Of a stretch of DNA of 64,000 nt, positions 8,280 through 20,337 are shown piece by piece. The stretch lies in the NCBI RefSeq assembly GCF_016808095.1, contig NC_068979.1, forward strand, positions 15,357,001-15,421,000. The letters are read 5' to 3'. The translations under genes were made by a program, and so were the position numbers. The notes under the pieces were generated by a model that saw only the letters and a list, made by a program, of their open reading frames with translations, searched no databases and was not told where the DNA came from. The stretch comes from Vigna angularis. Taxonomy: Eukaryota > Streptophyta > Magnoliopsida > Fabales > Fabaceae. Each line of letters opens with the position of its first letter. Positions within the stretch are counted from its first letter, which is position 1.

Positions 8280-9475
8280 CCATATCTTTGGAAGTTGTGC
8301 AGTGACCAGGTTACTAGTAGATGCATTACGGACCATGAGATTGACTCGGTCCTGCAGTTTTGTCATGCCTCCTCACCTAGTGGTCATCTGGGGATACAGA
8401 GAACAGCTCGCAGGGTGCTTGACTGTGGTTTCTATTGGCCTTCCATCTTTAAAGATGCGGAGAGGATTTGCGGCACTTGTGAGCCTTGTTAGAGAGCAGG
8501 AGGATCAATTTCACAGAGATAAGAGATGCGTCAACAACCTATGTTGTTCTGTGAGGTGTTTGATGTCTGGGGTGTAGATTTCATGGGTCCTTTTCCTGTT
8601 TCTTTTGGTTTCTCTTATATTCTCCTTGCTGTGGATTATGTTTCAAAATGGGTGGAAGCTAGAGCCACCAAGACTAATGATGCTCGGGTTGTTGTAGATT
8701 TTGTTAGATCTCACCTCTTTTGCAGGTTTGGAGTGCCTAGAGCAATTGTTAGTGATCAGGGAACCCATTTTTGCAACAGATCCATGCAAGCTTTGCTCAA
8801 GAAATATGGGGTGACGCACAGAGTTTCTACACCTTACCACCCCCAAACAAATGGGCAGGCTGAGATCTCCAACAGGGAGATTAAGAGGATTTTGGAGAAG
8901 ATTGTCCAGCCCAACAGGAAAGATTGGAGTAATAGGTTGGACGATGCTCTTTGGGCCCATAGGACTGCCTAAAAAGCACCCATTGGGATGTCTCCCTAAA
9001 AAGCACCCATTGGGATGTCTTTGGAAAGGCATGTCATTTACCAGTTGAGATTGAGCATCGGGCATATTGGGCTGTGAAGACTTGCAACTTCTCCAATGAC
9101 CAAGCTGGAGAGGAAAGGAAGTTGCAACTGAATGAATTGGATGAGATCCATGATAACTCGAAGTTCTACAAGGAAAGGACCAAGAGGTTCCATGATAGCT
9201 CCATTGTTAGAAAGGACTTCGAGGTTGGCCAACAGGTTTTGTTGTATAACTCTAGACTCGGCCTCATGGGTGGTAAGTTGAGATCAAAGTGGACTGGACC
9301 TTTTGTTATGACTAATGTTTATCCTTATGGTGCAGTAGAGATCCAAGGTCCATCTGCAGCTAAAAGCTTCAAGGTGAACGGGCATAGACTGAAGCCTTTC
9401 CTCAACAATCCTTCTTTGTCGGATGTAGTGGTGGAGGAGACGTCTTTGGTCCACCCCACCTACCCTCCCATCTGA
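8280..9475 (+). pseudogene. pol: Athila pol remnant: integrase
   Basis: Continues the frame broken at 1116. Order: zinc-binding N-terminus (HASSPSGHLG, CGTCEPC), catalytic core with Asp in DFMGPF, Asp in SDQGTH and Glu in NGQAEIS, then the C-terminal GPF/Y-like segment (KWTGPFVMTNVYPYGAVEI) and VNGHRLKPF. Damage: TAG at 8490-8492 where Gln is expected, a second stop near 8523, and a 27-bp tandem duplication (8968-8994 and 8995-9021) whose two copies each contain a stop. A further frame change near 9018 precedes the C-terminal part, which reads open to TGA at 9473-9475. Cannot make integrase. Confidence 0.9.
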
Positions 9476-10885
9476 CTCAGGGAGTTTCTTTTCTCCTTCC
9501 CTCCTCACTTTTATTGCACTTTGTCGATATCTGATGACTGTTCTGATTGTTTGATTTGTTGATTGTGACACACTGAGGACATTGTGTCGTTTAAGTGTGG
9601 TCTATTAGGGGAGGTTGTTTCTTTGTTCATGTTTCAGTTTTTATGTAGTTTGTTGTGTCTTGTGTACTGTTTTGCATGCTTTTCGTGAATTCTGGATTGT
9701 GATTAGGTTGTCAGTTTTCCTTCACTTCATTGATACTCTGATTTGTTGGATTCCTTGCTTTTCTTTGCTTGGAAGATGATCATGATGTTTGAGAGTTGAA
9801 TTGATGGTGACCATATTACCTGTGTGAGATTTGAGCCATCTGATGATCTTTCTTGTGTGATATGACTCATGATTGCTTGCACATATACCTTGGCTTGACT
9901 CGTTTCGATAGTTCTTGATGGATATGCATGTTTAGAAGTGATAAAGGCAATTTTGTTCTTAAGCCCCTCTAGCCAAATAAGCCTACCTTACGGTGATCCT
10001 TTGATAACCCCTTTTGAGCCTGTACTTTCCCCATTTCTTTGTTTTGAAGCTCATACACTAGCCCTAGGTGAAAAATCATGTTTAACTTAACCTTAGGGAA
10101 TTTTGGAGCTTTGGAAGTGTTTTGGGAACAAGTGTGGTCTCCTTGGGGATTTTGATGAATTGGCTAGTTGGTTCCTCTTCTTGTTTTGTTTCGTAAATAT
10201 GTTGTGTATCTTGTCTCTTACAGTTGTGTCCTAAACAGAGAGAAAAGAAAAGAGACAAGATGAAAAAAATACAGAAAAATGAGAAAAAAATAAAAAAAAT
10301 TGTGAATAATGGAGTCAAGAAGAGGATGGAATTAGAGGTTGTGGGTGTGTTTGAATGTGTTTACACTTGTTTCCCATTGCTCCTCTGTTCCTTGTGGTTT
10401 GAAGCTTCTTATCCAAATATATCCTCCCTTGACCTTGGCCCCATTACAACCATGAAAAGACCTTTTGATTTGAACATGTGTATGTGCTTGAGTGTTGATA
10501 TTAGAGGCTTGCCAAGTCTATTTGTGTTTACTTTCTTGAGTGCATTGAGTGACATTGATTTACCTTAAACACTTGAGAGAAACACTGATTGTGTGCATCT
10601 GTGAGGCTCTGTTGCTTTTGATTCATCTCTTGAACTGACTGACTGTTTTCCTTGTACTGAACTGTTTGGATGATTCTTTGAGTATCTGCTTTCATTGACT
10701 CAGTGTGGGATTCTGCCTATACCTTTTATTGTCCAGATTTTGTGAGAATTGTGCAACTGTGTTCCTGTTTTGGAGTCTTTGTTGTCTGTCTGTCGAGTCT
10801 GTGTCACCTCCCTGATGTTTGAGTAGCTCCCTGGTTTTCGTCTTGGTTTTGCCCAGGAGTGCAAAAGACTAAGTGTGGTCTATTT
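9476..10885 (+). other. Athila 3' untranslated region
   Basis: No convincing ORF and no env-like gene. It contains GAGGACATTGTGTCGTTTAA and AAGTGTGGTCTATT near 9570-9607. The same AAGTGTGGTCTATT recurs at 10871-10884 directly before the LTR, where it would be the polypurine tract. An A-rich run lies at 10240-10300. Confidence 0.65.
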
Positions 10886-12868
10886 TGATGAGTCGTTATT
10901 TCTTGAATTATATTTAGTTTATTGCACTTAAATAAACCAGGGAATTGTGTTTAATTGTCTGTTATTTCCCCGTTTTTCGAATTCTGCTTAATTTGGTCGG
11001 AAATTTATAATTGTGCTAATTTGGGTTTTCTAAGCTGATTAAATGCATTTTGGACTACAGGAAGAATTTTGGAGATACATTTTGGGACATCAGGAAGAAT
11101 GCAATTAAATTCAAGACTCTCCACACAGACATTTTAGAATTAATTAAATTGTAATTCAGTAGTTTAGAATTTTTGAATCAACTCTTACATTTTGGATCAA
11201 TTTTTGGTAAACTAGATTAGACCCAAAATTAGAGGTTAGTGACTTGGGCCCTAGGGTTTTATTGTGTGGACCCCACCCCTATTAAAGAGAGGACACACGG
11301 CCTAGGTTAGCCGCCAGTTGTTACATTTCCTCTCGGCTTGTGTTCTTAGGAGGGGAGAAGGATGTTTACGCGATTTTTCATGATGAATGAGAGAAAAAGC
11401 TTCACTTTTCTATTTTGCTGATTATACATGGCCTTTTTATTTATTTGGTTCAAACAATTTTTATTTTGAAGAACATTCACAGCCGCTACTGGCCACTTGC
11501 CATTTTGACTCTCTCGGTCCTTGGTTTAGAGGCCATTTATTTTTGGATTTTTGAACTTTACTTTTGGCTGAATGCTATTCTTGAACGGAAGAAATGAAGA
11601 GCTGACGGGTTAGTGATGATGAGATGGAAGAAGTATGTTTAAGCACACGGAGATTGAGAGTGGAGACTTGGAGCACGTAGCATCCAGCGTGTCACGGGAA
11701 CGGCCTGGAGGAAAGAGTACATGCCGCCACCCACCTTTTGGATTCACTTTATTAGAGGTTGAAGCAAAATGACTCATTTCATTTCTGGTTCTACTGTCCA
11801 AGCATATATTGTTTTCTTTCTAAGTGTTGTTCGGTGATGATTCATGAGGAATGTTTGTTTAATTTTTCATTGAATGAAAAGTGCATTTTAATTTAGTTGG
11901 AAGCTGTGCACACTGTTACGGCTGCTGGAAGGAAGTAGCCTTGCTTTTATTTAATTCTCCCTTTCTTTCTTTAGAGAATAGTAGTAGAGTGATTAGATAG
12001 AGAAGCTGTCACGGTTTGGCATGGAGAAATGGTGTTGCTGCTGTCACGTGATTTAATTTGGATGGTGATTCAACATTTTGGAGTTTTCTTTCTTTCTTTT
12101 AAGTTGTGCTAGACGGGAATGGATGAGAGAGGAGAGTCATTGATTTATTTATGTGGAGAATGTAGCTGCCATGTGGAGAAGAATCCACTTTAGAAAGCAA
12201 AAGTGGATGGGTTGTTGGTGATTCACATGAAAGAAGAAGAAGTGGCCCACTTGTTGCATTTCTTTTAATTCTTTAAGAATGAAGATTAAATAGGAGTAGT
12301 AGTTGTAATTTAAGAGAAGGTGTCACGGCCAAAGAGGAATAAAGGGAAGCATTTCAATTATTTCAATTTTCTTTGAATGGAATGGAAGAGTCACGACAAA
12401 GGCCATAATTTTTTTAGAAGCAATTGCAAATTTCAATTTCTTTTGATAGATGAATGGGTCACGCTAGAGAAGTTTTATTTTCTTTTATTTCTTTTGCCTT
12501 AAAATATTTTATATTATATGTTGAATTGATTTTCTTCTTTTTGGTGGTGAATGTGTAGGATGGATGACAATATTTTGCATTTAATGTTTTAGTGTAACCG
12601 TTGCATTTTTACACCTTGAATTGTGTTTGGATATTTTTCTGTTGTAGTTTTCATTTTAATGTTTTTATTTATATTTGGTTGTGTTTAATTTTCATTTTTT
12701 TAGTTCAATTGCATTCACAAACCTTTCCCAAAACCCCCCCTCTAATGTGTTCGGCCTATTACTCGAACCACATTTGGTCCTTGAGAGACGACCTAGGAGT
12801 CACTTCCTAGTACTATACTGCATTCTTTTATGCAATCAATTTTTGTGTGAGGTGCGACCCTCTCAACA
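10886..12868 (+). repeat. Athila 3' LTR
   Basis: Inferred start TGATGAGTCG after the tract-like AAGTGTGGTCTATTT. Inferred end GACCCTCTCAACA, which matches my memory of legume Athila LTR ends (preceded by GAGACGACCTAGGAGTCA and CCTAGTACTATACTGC). About 1983 bp. Several GTCACG-containing segments recur at 12008-12470. The partner LTR is outside the window, so the limits are not proven. Confidence 0.6.
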
Positions 12869-12979
12869 AAAAGCATCCGAGGTGTGAATGTGGTGACGAA
12901 AAGTCGTGAAGAATTGATGCAAGCACTTATGTACATATTAAACAACACAAATGAAGTGATCCCATTTTTGGAAGCACAC
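12869..12979 (+). pseudogene. CACTA transposase (TNP2-type) fragment, left of the Ogre insertion
   Basis: Open frame ending SREELMQALMYILNNTNEVIPFLEAH, which resembles the segment between the DUF4218 and DUF4216 regions of plant En/Spm (CACTA) transposases. Last five bases are CACAC, repeated at 40918-40922. With one repeat kept, the His codon runs in frame into the Lys-Ala-Val-Val of the right half at 40923. The upstream part of the gene was presumably displaced by the Athila insertion ending at 12868. Confidence 0.75.
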
Positions 12980-13579
12980 TGTCGCAACCGGAATCGTGAC
13001 GGGACGACGATCCAAAAAAAAACAAGTTTTGAAAAGAGATTTTGGAGTCGCCACCATAGTTTATTATGGAAAACTACGGAAAAACCATAAAATAATAAGA
13101 CACGGTCCACGAAAACCAGATTCTGGGTTTGGGAGTCGGTTACGTGTAGGGAAGGTATTAGCACCCTACAACGCCTGCCCGAAGGCAGTACCTTTAACTA
13201 AATGCACGAATATGATGTGGTTTTCAAAATGTTTAACTATTCCCTAAAATAAAATTCTAAATAAACAAAATATATTTTTTTAGTTTTTTGGGCCCGACAA
13301 GGATTGACCTTGCTCCTACGTATTCTCATTCAAAATGAGAAATCAGGGTTACGTAGTTCTTTTTGAAACTGTGTTGGAAATTTTGTTTAGGAAATTGTTT
13401 GAGAATTTTGTTTGGAAATGATTTTGGATTTTTGGGAAGTGAACCTGACAAGTACTAGCCTTGCTCCTACGTATCTCCACTTTTGATGGAGAATCAAGGA
13501 TCACATAGTTCTAGCAAAGGTCGGTTGTTTGTTTGAAAAAGGGTATTTTGGTATTTTTGTAATTTTTATGTAAGAAAAA

Positions 13580-13960
13580 GAAAAGGGCTTCTAACACAAG
13601 GACGATGCGTGCGATCACACATGCGCTAGAATCCTTTAAAACGTATATTTTAATTTTTATTTTTTAGGAAAGAAGGGGTTTTCTAGCACAAGGACGATGC
13701 GTGCGATCACACATGTGCTAGAACCTTAAAATATATTTTTGGTATTTTTATAAAAAAGGAAGAAAAGGTTTTAGCACAAGGACGATGCGAGCGGTTACAC
13801 GTGTGCCTGACCTTTAAAATGTATTTTTTTGTATTTTTCTAAGAGAAAAGGTTCACAGCACAAGGACGATGCGTGCGATCACACATGCGCTAGAATCCTT
13901 TACGACGTATATTTTCGTAAAAAAAAAATTATTTAAGCTATAAATATTGTATTATTAAAT
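13580..13960. repeat. Four-copy ~88-bp direct repeat in the Ogre LTR
   Basis: Four units, each with AGCACAAGGACGATGCG, then GCGATCACACATGCGC or a variant, then CTAGAA, near 13598, 13684, 13775 and 13859. Same array at 27656-27970 in the other LTR. Tandem units in U5/R-like sequence; role unknown. Confidence 0.75.
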
Positions 13961-14109
13961 ATATATTTTAGGATAAGTAGATATCTAGAATAAATAGATA
14001 AAATAAAATAAAATAAAATAAATAAATAAAAGATAAAATAAAAATAAAAAAAATAAAAAAATAAAAATTAATAAAATAAAATAAAGTAAATAAAAAAATA
14101 AAGCAAATA

Positions 14110-14610
14110 ATGAGAAAGGGGTGCCGAACGGTCCGTCGCAAGCTACCTTGCAGTCCGTGGAAGTGGCCGAACGGACGTTGGGAAAGGGTTCAGCATAACG
14201 AGCGTTCGTTGGGAGGTGACGAACGAACGTTGGGAAAGAGGCCGGATGACGAGCGCTCATTGGAGAGATGACGAACGGACGTGGTGGAAGGGGGCCGAAA
14301 GACGAGCGTTCGTTGGGGAGAGATGACGAACGTACGTTCGATCGCTCGTGGGAGAGATTACAAACTGACGTTCGAAAAAGGCTGAAGGACGAGCGTTCAC
14401 TGGGGAGAGATGACGAACGTACGTTCGTAAAAGGCTGGAGGACGAGCGTTCATTGGGGAGAGATGACGAACATACGTTCGTAAGAGGCTGAAGGACGAGC
14501 GTTCGTATGGAAGAGATGACGAACGTACGTTCGTAAAAGGCTGGTTGACGAGCGCTCGTTGGGCAGAGATTACGAAAGGACGTTCAAAAAAGGCTGAAGG
14601 TTCCTGGCCG
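14110..14610. repeat. 53-bp tandem array built around a 16-bp palindrome (3' LTR)
   Basis: ACGAACGTACGTTCGT, a perfect palindrome, recurs at 14326 (last base changed), 14413, 14466 (one CG to CA change) and 14519. Spacing is 87, 53 and 53 bp. The spacer carries GGACGAGCGTTC and TTGGGGAGAGATG. The other LTR keeps the same spacing at 28385, 28472, 28525 and 28578. Confidence 0.85.
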
Positions 14611-15545
14611 TGCGTTTATTTTTGGGCTTGGCCCACCCGGGTGGTTTCTAACCTAGAATCCCCTAGGGGTTCAGCATCTTCCCTCATTCCTCACCATACT
14701 CAGATCAAACACTCCCCAGAGACCCGAGGTTCCCCGCTGTCCATCTCGGCCAGAGCAGCCACCACGCCTCACCTCCAGCAAAAGCCGGCCACCGCGAGTA
14801 GCGGCCCAAGACGTCGCAAGCGCCTCCGCTCACCGCCGAGACCCTCGCCGGCCGCCGCTCCAACTCTTCCTCTCTCGTTCTCGCGTGATGGATGTTGAAA
14901 GTGGTGAGAGGATCCTCTCTGAGAGGTGTAGTCCAGGAACCCTTGAAGGAGCTCGATCTCATCCTCGTCGATCTACAGCCGCTGGAACAGCCACCGCGAG
15001 TCATCTAGCGGAGGCTTCTTTTCCGCGATTGGCTCCAGGCGCCGCCGCTTCGAACTGAAGGAGTCACCGACGACGATGGTGGTGGTGGCGGCTATTGATA
15101 GTGATTTGGGGATGGGTGGGGTTGTTTCTTAGATTTCTTGCAGGTTTGGTGTGGTTCGCGGTGGGCGGAGGTGAATGTTGAGGGCGGAGAGGATAATGAT
15201 GATGGGTGTTGATGACTCGAAGGAATCGGAGATGAAGGCAGAGGAAGAAGATGGTTTTCTGTGATGCGCGTGATGGGGGGAATTGGTTTTGGAGGGTGTG
15301 ATTTTGTTGAGTGAATAGAGAAGAGCGTGAGAGTGAATGGAAGATAGGAAAATTGTGGGTTCTCTGGCTTTGAGTGTGCTGAAGGAATTGAGAGTTTTGC
15401 GTGTGAGGGGGGTATTGATTGAAGATTGATGTTGGCCGTGTATAAGGTTCAGTGTCCGGTCAATGATGGAAGCAGGATGATGATGGGAAATATGATGGAA
15501 GTAGTGAGTGAGCTGTGAAGAAGAAACAAGCGGTTGGGATGGTTA

Positions 15546-16044
15546 CGGGTGAGAGGAGCAGAGGGGTTGGAGAGTGATTTGAGAAGTGTAGGATAGATGA
15601 TGGATGTGAGGTATATGAAAGAAGAAGATGATGATGATGGAGATGGTGTTGGAGATGAACGTGATGACGCTAGAGGTGGTGTTGGATAGTATAAGGTGTT
15701 GGAGATGAATGATGGATGGCGTTGAAGATGATGGGCATGGTCGTGTATCTGGTATAAGGATGAAGATGGTGATCGTGAGGTAATAAGGATGAAGATCCTG
15801 GGTGTTGGCCGTGAGGTGTTGATGATTGGAAATGAAAGTGAAGAAGAAAGGTACTGGCCGTGAGGCGTAAGGATGAAGAGATGGATGTTGATGTGTATAA
15901 GGGTATTTACAAATATCCACAACACTATGAATGTATTGAACTAAACATATGCAAACTTAGAAACAACGTAACAGAGACATGTTCAAAACTCAGTAAAACA
16001 TGGAGTGCAAGGTATTACTTACCTTTTGAAGAAAGGTTCTGAGC
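15546..16044. other. Unassigned purine-rich segment of the 3' LTR
   Basis: GATGATGAAGATGGTG-like simple sequence to about 15900, then about 140 bp of mixed sequence that I cannot place (possible filler or captured DNA) before Tekay-like LTR sequence starts. Long ORFs on the minus strand here have Ser/Thr/Pro-biased composition and look spurious. Confidence 0.4.
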
Positions 16045-18427
16045 ACCATTTAATGCACCCTCGCCACACGTGCAGTGCCATTAAAACGCACTCACACTCA
16101 TTCTGCATGCAGCTGCCAAGTGTCACTTTGGAACATTCGAAAACGTTAGTGGAATCCAAGTGGCAGCAGGTGAATGGACGTTCGTCCTACGTGGGGAGAG
16201 AAATTACTTTTCTGAAAAACACTCTCCCACTTCTCTGCATGCTTCGTCTTCTTCCCTAAACCTTTGATTTCCAAATTCTCTGCCTTCTCTCTAGAACCTC
16301 CATCTTCTCTCTACCATAACTTACCTTCTTCTTCTCCGATCCAATTTCAGAGACCGTAGAAACGATCCAGACGTCATAAGCTTTCCATCAAACCGAACAA
16401 GTTCAAGTTTTGAATTCTGGTACGTTCGTCCCTTAGCTGTTCATTATTAGGGTTCATGCAAAACCAAATATGGTTACATGCATTCAATTTATCTGAATCA
16501 AGTTTTGATTCTGGAATTTGTTCTAATTTGCAAGAAGTTGAGTAGTCTGAGGATAGAAGTGATAGTTGGGTGAATTCGGGATTTCGCGTTAGGACGTTCG
16601 TTCACTACAGATCCAGGTAAGGGAAGCTTATTAATTTTAATTCATGTGTATGTGTTATGCTGTATGAAGTATGTGAAATTATGAAGTATGAAATCTGTAT
16701 GATTAATCTTTGATGTATGATCTGGATGATGAGATGATATGTGAAATTTATGAAATGTGCTATGATATGCGTAATTAAATGCATGAAGGTTTATACTGAA
16801 AAATGAGTTACTGTAATTGAAACTGGAAATATGAAATACTATGAAAATGAACGTTCGTTATCGAACGGTCTTTGACCGTTCGGTATTTTGTACTTTCCTT
16901 GAAAACAGAATTCTTTCATTTGGAAAGAATACTGTGTTAGGACGAATGCCCTCTTCTATTAGTCTTACGTTTGAGCGTTCGGCCAAACGTAGATACTCTG
17001 AGTGTTATGCGAGAAAGTGAGAAGCTTAGAAAAATACAACCTTATATACTTAGTCATTCATAAATAATTCTATTCACTATGATTACCTTATAAATTTCTG
17101 TTTCTATTAATATTTCGCATCAGCGACGGGTCTCGACCCAGAGCGTTCGTTATGGGTAGCGCTCGGTCTTATACCGAACGCTCGTCCTTACACTTGAATT
17201 CCCAACGTATGAAAATAGCGTTCGTCCAAACAGTAAATAAATATCCATTACCGCGTTCGGTCATTGACTGGCGGTTAATATCTTTTATAAATTTGTATTC
17301 GTTATCAATATCTAAAAGCCTTGTGATGTCTTATTCATTTGGATTCGATCTAAAGTCCTTGAATTTAAATTATTCTAAGTATCAGTTGAATCGTTCTAGA
17401 GTCAGCCCATTTAACTGATTCAAGTGGTCATGACGTCCGTCCTTGGAAAGACGTTCGTTTTCTTTCTTTCAGAAACGAGTATCTCTTGGTATCATGTTAA
17501 CGTTCGTCCTCATTATGAAGGGGGCTAAACGCTCGTCTTTTTATGAAAGTGGAACTAAGAATGAAAATGTGATTTAGAGGGAATTGTATAATGTGTGAAC
17601 GATATATGAGATGAAACTATGATTATGGAATTTGAACGAGCGTTCCAAGGAGGAACGTCTCTATGATTTGAATATGAGAAGTTGTGTAGTATGACCATGG
17701 TAAATCTGCTGATGGCAGTTCATCCTGATGTTCCGTGAGTACTCGTCCTCAAGTAGAGGGGAGTAGGTCATGTGTGGGAACGGCAGGAGGTCCTAGTCCT
17801 AATGAGTACTTTGGACTGATAGGGCTAACCTCGGGTGGCAGTTGTTGAGTGTTTCCAGTTATCACATCACCCGGGTGCACGAACGCCTGTAGATACATGG
17901 ATTCATACAGTCCGGACGGTCTGTCTTATGAGAGTTTGAGCTGATTTTAAGTGTTGTGATATTTTTATGAATGTTAAAATGCTATGTGTATGAATGACTT
18001 GTGAATTAAATTCAATAAGCTTACCCTGTGTTATTTCCTTGTGTTGTCGTTCGTCTATGAACGTTCGTCTTGTCTATGCAATGATCATCCGTGTGGATGT
18101 GAGCAGACGGAGAGGCGTTGCTTGAAGAAACTCTGGAAGAAGAAAATTTGGAGGACGCCAATCTGGTCGAAGTAGAGGTTAAAGCCGAGCCCTAGAGTGC
18201 TCGTTAAGTTGTAGTTTTTATTTTCTTTCCGTTAGCTTTTGGACGTTCGGTTAAAGTTTGTAAAACCGTTCGTCTCTAGACTTTGAAACACTGCTGTATG
18301 GTATTTTATCTCTGTACGTAAGCACGTTCGGTTTTGGAATTTTATGATTAGTGAAAGACTGCATGTTTTTACTGTTAATTGTAATTAATTCTAATTTATG
18401 GTAATTACTATATTTTGGGATGTTACA
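16045..18427 (+). repeat. Diverged Tekay/Del-type solo LTR
   Basis: Collinear with the Tekay LTRs at 29253 and 36580: GCACC..CACGCCACACGT near the start, AAGGGAAGCTTA after the first third, CATCCTGATGTTCCGTGAGTACT at about 17720, GGAGGTCCTAGTCC, AATGATCATCCGTGTGGATGTGAGCAG at about 18080 (fewer than 20 shown bases matter), and the end TTTTGGGATGTTACA at 18427. The first ~70 bp of the LTR are missing or unrecognisable, and no target repeat was found. No internal region remains, so LTR-LTR recombination is likely. Confidence 0.75.
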
Positions 18428-18992
18428 CTTTCCCTCTGCTGTGCCTCCTGCCTAACCAAATCGTGCCTCTGCTCTCCCCAAAACTTGTCTTGTCCTTGCC
18501 TGTCCAAAACCAATTTGGCTCCTCGTAGCAGAAAACCATTTTCCTCCACTGTGTCCCCTCCTTTTTGCCAATTTGTCCTTTTCTCACTTTTTGATTCATT
18601 TTTTTTATTTCTTTTAAATTAATTTAATTTTAAAACCAAAATAAAAAGATAAAAATTTAATTAAAATTAAATAAATCAAAAAAAATAAGAAATAAAAATA
18701 AAAAAAATAAGAATTAAAATTAAAACGAAGAATAAAAAAAAATAAAAAAAAATAAAAAAAAATAAAAAAAAATAAAAAAAAATAAAAAAAAGGAAAAAAA
18801 AAGTAAAATAAATAAAAAGAGATAGAATAAAAACAAAATAAACAATAAAGAAAAAGGGTAATAAAAACAATAAGATAAAATAAATAGAACTAAAAAAGGA
18901 AATAGGTAAATGAATAATAAAAAGGTTAAATATGTGACAACCAAATGCAATAAAACTATAAAAAATAATCCGGACGAAATTGGGTATTGACA

Positions 18993-19010
18993 GCTGCCCC
19001 TCTTTGCTTA
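18993..19010 (-). other. Polypurine tract of the Ogre-like element
   Basis: On the minus strand, AAGCAAAGAGGGGCAGC directly precedes the LTR start TGTCAATACCC. This is the expected priming site for plus-strand DNA and it fixes the element's orientation. Confidence 0.75.
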
Positions 19011-19267
19011 GATTTTACTAGATAATATCACAATGTGATGTCTTCATATTATTTAGTAAAAGATAAGTAAAGATAGAAATACTAATTTCGTCTGGATTTC
19101 TAAGGAAGAAAAATGAAGTAAAATGAATACGAAACATAAGTTAAACAAATCGATGAGATTGCAACATAAACGACCATTGCCGAGCAGAGGGCCCAAAATC
19201 ACAGAAAAACTAGAGGCGCCAGACAAGACTGGGCTTGAAACGCTGAACCAAAACCGTGCTTGAGGGG

Positions 19268-20221
19268 AACGAGGTGTACAAACCTCGTGGAGGGTGTACA
19301 AACCTAATGGATGAATGATATGAGGTGTACTAACCTCGTGGAGGGTGTACAAACCCTGTGGATGAATGATGTGAGGTGTACTAACCTCCTGGAGGGTGTA
19401 CAAACCCTATGAATGAATGATGTGAGGTGTACTAACCTCGTGGAGGGTGTACAAACCCTGTGGATGAATGATGTGAGGTGTACTAACCTCGTGGAGGGTG
19501 TACAAACCCTGTGGATGAATGATGTGAGGTGTACTAACCTCGGGGAGGGTGTACAAACCCTGTGGATGAATGATGTGAGGTGTACTAACCTCGTGGAGGG
19601 TGTACAAACCTTATGAATGAATGATATGAGGTGTACTAACCTCGTGGAGGGTGTACAAACCCTGTGGATGAATGATGTGAGGTGTACTAACCTCGTGGAG
19701 GGTGTACAAACCCTATGAATGAATGATGTGAGGTGTACTAACCTCGTGGAGGGTGTACAAACCCTGTGGATGAATGATGTGAGGTGTACTAACCTCGTGG
19801 AGGGTGTACAAACCCTGTGGATGAATGATGTGAGGTGTACTAACCTCGTGGAGGGTGTACAAACCCTATGAATGAATGATATGAGGTGTACTAACCTCGT
19901 GGAGGGTGTACAAACCCTCTGGATGAATGATGTGAGGTGTACTAACCTCGTGGAGGGTGTACAAACCTTATGGATGAATGATATGAGGTGTACTAACCCT
20001 ATGGATGAATGATATGAGGTGTACTAACCTCGTTGAGGGTGTACAAACCCTATGGATGAATGATATGAGGTGTTCTAACCTCGTGGAGGGTGTACAAACC
20101 CTGTGGATGAATGATGTGAGGTGTACTAACCTCGTGGAGGGTGTACAAACCCTGTGGATGAATGATATGAGGTGTACTAACCTCGTGGAGGGTGTACAAA
20201 CCCTGTGGATGAATGAAATGA
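19268..20221. repeat. 51-bp minisatellite in the Ogre 3' UTR (~18 copies)
   Basis: Unit built from GGTGTACTAACCTCGTGGAG, GGTGTACAAACCCTGTGGAT and GAATGATGTGA. Because 51 is divisible by 3, it leaves open frames on both strands. Variants (TATGAATGAATGAT, ATATGAGG) alternate in a partly regular way. One unit near 19985-20000 is shortened. It lies between the gag remnant and the 3' LTR on the minus strand, the known site where Ogre/Tat elements generate tandem repeats. Confidence 0.9.
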
Positions 20222-20337
20222 GAGTGATCATTGGGTTCGACCATTGTCTTACAGAGGGCCGAAATGCAAAAAGAAAAACTTGAGGTTAGGGTGCCAGACA
20301 AAACTAGGTTTAGGGTGCTAGGCGAAACTAGGTTTTG

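Larger units (their letters stand above)
1..12868 (+). mobile_element. Athila-type Ty3/gypsy element, 3' part
   Basis: The window opens inside the reverse transcriptase of this element and follows it through RNase H, integrase, a 3' untranslated region and a 3' LTR ending in CA at 12868. The 5' LTR, gag, protease and N-terminal RT lie upstream of the window. Lineage is judged from the RT motif FMDDF, the MPFGLCNAP stretch and the integrase C-terminal sequence, all typical of plant Athila elements. It is interrupted at 1117-8274 by another element. It appears to sit inside the CACTA transposase gene whose sequence starts at 12869, so its own left end should also abut CACTA sequence outside the window. 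It is dead: several stops and frameshifts. Confidence 0.85.
12980..18992 (-). repeat. 3' LTR of the Ogre-like element, with insertions
   Basis: Matches 27043 onward over 12980-15300 with small differences, and again over about 18496-18992. The segment 14690-14830 is missing from the other LTR, between short CTCA repeats. 15300-15545 matches 38956-39146 of the other LTR. 15546-16040 is purine-rich and has no counterpart in the other copy because a gypsy fragment replaced it there. Ends GGGTATTGACA. A/AAATA-rich tracts lie at 13920-14110 and 18610-18950. Confidence 0.8.

Noticed and set aside
13985..14260. Phe/Leu-rich membrane-like ORFs over A-rich tracts (also 18676-18950, 28000-28319, 40696-40992)
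   Set aside because: AAAATAAA runs read on the minus strand give Phe/Leu/Ile/Tyr. No gene evidence.
14545..14898. 117-codon ORF with Arg/Pro/Ser-rich end
   Set aside because: Inside the Ogre LTR; the other LTR has a 150-bp deletion through it, with no sign of coding constraint.
15449..15925. 158-codon minus-strand ORF
   Set aside because: Ser/Thr/Pro/Ile bias from a GAT/GAA-rich simple sequence in the Ogre LTR; not supported by any motif.
12980..18992. Plus-strand orientation for the Ogre-like element
   Set aside because: LTR ends (TGTC...GACA) fit either strand, but primer site, tract, ORF1 and gag all read on the minus strand.
19268..20221. Regular direct repeats that might suggest a CRISPR array
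   Set aside because: Whole units repeat with no unique spacers, in plant DNA inside a retrotransposon.
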